Positions 5,112-7,143 of a DNA stretch of 7,143 bases are shown here, piece after piece. Location: contig CAXMSE010000090.1 of NCBI GenBank assembly GCA_964196195.1, positions 1 to 7,143 on the forward strand, written 5' to 3'. The notes under the pieces were generated by a model. That model searched no databases and was not told the DNA's origin. It saw nothing but the letters and a program-made list of their open reading frames with translations. The position numbers and the translations under genes are program-made. This DNA comes from OFTM10 sp964196195. GTDB taxonomy: Bacteria; Actinomycetota; Acidimicrobiia; Acidimicrobiales; Aldehydirespiratoraceae. Positions within the stretch are counted from its first letter, which is position 1; every line of letters starts with the position of its first letter.

Positions 5112-5420
5112 ATGACCGAATTGTGCTGCTCCCCGCTGCTCTCCACCGCCATCACCGAGGACGAAGCCATCGAACTGGCAGGCATTCTCAAGGCGTTGGC
5201 CGATCCGGTTCGCCTCCGCCTGGTGAGCGTGATCGCCTCCCAGGGCGAGGGGTGTGCCTGCGACTTCCCCGCGGTGCTGGGTAAATCTCAGCCCACGGTG
5301 AGCCACCACCTGACCCAGCTCGTCAAGGCAGGAATCCTCGACCGCGAGCAACGTGGAAAATGGGCCTGGTTCCGTGTCAACGAAGAACGTCTCGCGGCGG
5401 TCCGGGCGGTCCTCGCCTGA
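5112..5420 (+). CDS. ArsR/SmtB family metalloregulator, probably arsenite-responsive
   Basis: A 102-residue winged-helix repressor of normal ArsR length. The ALADPVRLRLVSVIAS block (29-44) and the recognition-helix region SQPTVSHHLTQLVKAGIL (59-76) are characteristic, followed by the wing RGKWAWFRV. Thiols sit at Cys5-Cys6 at the N-terminus and Cys48 and Cys50 in GCACDF at the start of the helix-turn-helix. This recalls the arsenite site of Corynebacterium glutamicum ArsR, which uses an N-terminal Cys pair plus a Cys near the DNA-binding helix; antimonite or another thiophilic metal is also possible. The family releases DNA when the metal binds. The gene lies 68 bp after the P450, is probably leaderless, and has an inverted repeat over its promoter, suggesting autoregulation. 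No arsenite pump, arsenate reductase or methyltransferase gene follows; the next genes converge from the other strand, so its regulon lies elsewhere or includes only itself. Confidence 0.9.
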   Translation: MTELCCSPLLSTAITEDEAIELAGILKALADPVRLRLVSVIASQGEGCACDFPAVLGKSQPTVSHHLTQLVKAGILDREQRGKWAWFRVNEERLAAVRAVLA

Positions 5421-5432
5421 CATCGCCGAAGC

Positions 5433-5456
5433 GGCCGGCAGGTTCCAGTTCCGGCC
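5433..5456. terminator. Possible bidirectional hairpin between convergent arsR and cysC
   Basis: The 57-bp gap between the two convergent stop codons contains GGCCGG (5433-5438) and CCGGCC (5451-5456), able to form a 6-bp stem with a 12-nt loop. A further GAACCGGCC at 5467-5475 offers an alternative partner. No T-tracts flank it on either strand, so evidence for termination is weak beyond its location. Confidence 0.3.
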
Positions 5457-5477
5457 CTCGTGGGACGAACCGGCCCC

Positions 5478-6071
5478 TCAGAACCCGAGGTGGGCCACGA
5501 TCTGCTCCACACAATCGTGCAGGGAGCGCTCGGTATCAACCTCGATCTCAGCGTTGTGCGGCGGTTCGTAGGGGGCCGAAATCCCACTGAACTCAGGGAT
5601 CTCGCCCGCTCTCGCTCTGGCATAGAGACCCTTCACGTCGCGCTTTTCGCAGACCTCCAGAGGGGTGTCGACATACACCTCGACGAAACATCCCTCGGGA
5701 TGAAGCTCTCGCACACGATCACGATCGACCCGATAGGGCGAGATGAACGCGGTGAGCACAACCAGGCCTGCGTCCTGGAACAGGCGGCAGACCTCACCGA
5801 TCCGGCGGATGTTTTCGGTGCGATCCTCGGGTGAGAAGCCGAGGTCACGATTGAGGCCGAAGCGAACATTGTCGCCATCGAGCACGTAAGCCGCCACGCC
5901 CCGGCCCAGCAGGGCTTCTTCCACCGCGAAGGCCAGAGTGGACTTGCCAGATCCGGAGAGACCGGTGAACCATACGGTGGACGAACCATGGCCGAGGTTG
6001 GCGGCTCGCTGGGCGTCCCCGACATGGCCCTCGGCGCGCACGATGTTGGGGGCGAGCGGTTCGTCAGCCAC
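5478..6071 (-). CDS. cysC: Adenylyl-sulfate (APS) kinase, free-standing
   Basis: The 197-residue product is a canonical APS kinase, which phosphorylates APS with ATP to PAPS, the sulfate donor for reduction or sulfotransfer. Visible are the P-loop GLSGSGKST (37-45), the LDGDNVR motif (64-70), DLGFSPEDRTENIRRIGEV (76-94), FISPYR (109-114) with Ser111 equivalent to the phosphorylatable serine of E. coli CysC, and the substrate-lid block KGLYARARAGEIPEF (147-161). The frame is open upstream to 6659, but that part runs antiphase through the preceding gene. The GTG at 6071 was chosen because it gives the standard family length, overlaps the CysN-CysC stop by 8 bp and has GAGCGGGG upstream with an 8-nt spacer; GTG at 6080 is the alternative. 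The overlap implies translational coupling and a stoichiometric link with the CysN fusion. It is the second kinase domain in this operon. Confidence 0.93.
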   Translation of the reverse strand: MADEPLAPNIVRAEGHVGDAQRAANLGHGSSTVWFTGLSGSGKSTLAFAVEEALLGRGVAAYVLDGDNVRFGLNRDLGFSPEDRTENIRRIGEVCRLFQDAGLVVLTAFISPYRVDRDRVRELHPEGCFVEVYVDTPLEVCEKRDVKGLYARARAGEIPEFSGISAPYEPPHNAEIEVDTERSLHDCVEQIVAHLGF

Positions 6072-7143
6072 GCAGTACACCCCGCTCTGAAAGCACGGCG
6101 AGGATAGCGTCGACGCATTCGTCGACACCCTGGGTGGATGTGTCGATTCGTAGGTCGGCGTCGGTGGGGCGCTCGTAGGTGGCCGACACGCCGGGAAACT
6201 GAGGAATGTCGCCTCGATCGGCGGCTTCGTACATGCCGTTGGAGTCGCGTTCACGGCACACCGCCACCGGAGTGTCGACGAACACCTCCACGTAGCGGCG
6301 GGGATCGATGAGTTCGCGGGCCCGACCGCGTACCTCGGCGTTGGGGGCAACAAGGGCAGCGATGGCGATGATGCCCTGGTTGTTGACGAGGTGGGCGACT
6401 TCGGAAACTCGGCGGAGGTTTTCGGAACGTTCCTGGGCACTGAAACCCAGATCTCGACTGATCCCCAGCCGGATATTTTCACCATCAAGACGCACCGAGA
6501 CCTTGCCGCGATCGAACAACTCGCGTTCGAGTGCGGTGGCGATGGTGGACTTGCCGGCCGAGGTGAGGCCGGTGAGCAAGACTGTGCAGGGTTGCTGCCC
6601 GAACCGGACTGCTCGTTCCTTGTCGGCGATCCCGGACACCTGGCGAACGAGGGTGGCATCGGGGGTGCGGTCCCACGACGAGGCCACGCCCTTGATCATT
6701 CCCGCGCCCACGGTTGCGTTGCTGAGTCGATCGATGAGGATGAAGGATCCGGTCTGGCGGTTGGTGGCGTAGGGATCGAAGAGCAGTTCTCGGTCAGAAC
6801 TCACCGTGCAGTAGGCGATGTCGTTGAGCGCGAGCGCAGCCGCCTCTTCTTCGCCCAGGGTGTTGATGTCGACTCGATGCCGGATCGCGGTGACCGACGC
6901 ATTAGTGATCCCGTTGGCCGACTGGAGCAGGTATTGATGGCCCGGCTCCATCTCCTCGTCGGCCATCCACACGATCATGGCGTCGACCTCATGGGCCCTC
7001 ACAGGGGGATGGTCGGCCTTTGCCAACAGGTCGCCACGGCTGACATCGATCTCATCGGTGAGGGTGAGGGTGACCGCCCGTCCAGGCCCGGCCAGGTCGA
7101 GATCGCCGTCGAAGGTGACGATGCGCTCGACCGAGGACGTGAC
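6064..7143 (-). CDS. cysNC: CysN-CysC fusion (ATP sulfurylase large subunit with APS kinase-like domain), 5' end missing
   Basis: The frame is open to the window edge, leaving 359 visible C-terminal residues; the GTPase domain of CysN lies outside. Visible residues 1-150 are the post-GTPase beta-barrel domains of CysN: ERIVTFDGDLDLAGPGRAV, the signature DEIDVSRGDLL, the AMIVWM strand and TGSFILIDRLSNATVGAGMI. CysN with CysD makes APS from sulfate and ATP, coupled to GTP hydrolysis. A kinase domain follows from about residue 170 with P-loop GLTSAGKST (192-200) and DLGFSAQERSENLRR. It departs from active APS kinases: LDGD has become LDGE, FISPY has become LVAPN (so the phosphorylatable Ser is Ala and Tyr is Asn), and the KGLY lysine is Asn (SNGMY). 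ATP binding looks preserved; APS kinase activity is doubtful. It overlaps the canonical cysC by 8 bp. CysNC fusions are known from mycobacteria and rhizobia (NodQ), but normally carry the only kinase. Confidence 0.92.
   Translation of the reverse strand, partial: VTSSVERIVTFDGDLDLAGPGRAVTLTLTDEIDVSRGDLLAKADHPPVRAHEVDAMIVWMADEEMEPGHQYLLQSANGITNASVTAIRHRVDINTLGEEEAAALALNDIAYCTVSSDRELLFDPYATNRQTGSFILIDRLSNATVGAGMIKGVASSWDRTPDATLVRQVSGIADKERAVRFGQQPCTVLLTGLTSAGKSTIATALERELFDRGKVSVRLDGENIRLGISRDLGFSAQERSENLRRVSEVAHLVNNQGIIAIAALVAPNAEVRGRARELIDPRRYVEVFVDTPVAVCRERDSNGMYEAADRGDIPQFPGVSATYERPTDADLRIDTSTQGVDECVDAILAVLSERGVLRG

Noticed and set aside
5460..5834. Plus-strand open frame of 124 codons
   Set aside because: It is antisense to the canonical cysC gene and has no recognisable motif or ribosome site.
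6072..6659. N-terminal extension of the free cysC frame
   Set aside because: It lies in another frame of the CysN-CysC kinase domain, its translation is Ser/Pro/Thr-rich without motifs, and APS kinases normally start where the GTG at 6071 places it.
1..7143. CRISPR array, insertion sequence or prophage elements
   Set aside because: No regularly spaced repeats, transposase motifs or terminal inverted repeats were seen in the window.

Overview
This high-GC window reads as the chromosome of an actinobacterium-like organism. The support is GTG starts, two TAnnnT -10 boxes lying 6-7 nt before an ATG (the pattern of leaderless actinobacterial transcripts), a CysN/CysC fusion, and an ArsR of the actinobacterial N-terminal Cys-Cys type. 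A more exact lineage cannot be read from the sequence alone. Coding density is high and no RNA genes, insertion sequences or CRISPR arrays were seen.

Layout. Bases 1-312 (+) are the C-terminal end of an acyl-CoA synthetase. It converges, 18 bp apart, on a minus-strand gene (331-960) for a single-domain VOC protein that resembles the catalytic C-terminal half of 4-hydroxyphenylpyruvate dioxygenase. That gene is divergent from an Lrp/AsnC regulator (1107-1586), and the shared 146-bp promoter region carries an inverted repeat. Next on the plus strand come a dienelactone hydrolase-family protein (1637-2323), a small putative lipoprotein whose start is unusual (about 2320-2733), a 145-bp regulatory gap with an 18-bp perfect palindrome, a class III extradiol dioxygenase closely resembling homoprotocatechuate 2,3-dioxygenase HpaD (2879-3739), a cytochrome P450 (3757-5043), and a solo ArsR-type metalloregulator (5112-5420). 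Converging from the right on the minus strand are a free APS kinase, cysC (5478-6071), and the 3' part of a CysN-CysC fusion (6064-7143), which overlap by 8 bp.

How the genes may fit together. The left two-thirds looks like an aromatic-compound region: CoA activation, an HPPD-like dioxygenase with an adjacent amino-acid-type regulator, a dienelactone hydrolase, a ring-cleaving extradiol dioxygenase and a P450 that could hydroxylate or demethylate the aromatic feeding it. The hpaD-P450 pair is almost certainly co-transcribed (17 nt apart). The right part is sulfate activation (ATP sulfurylase large subunit and APS kinase). Its most notable feature is two APS kinase domains in tandem: the fused one has lost several signature residues while the separate one is canonical. 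The ArsR gene has no visible arsenic or metal resistance partner in the window.
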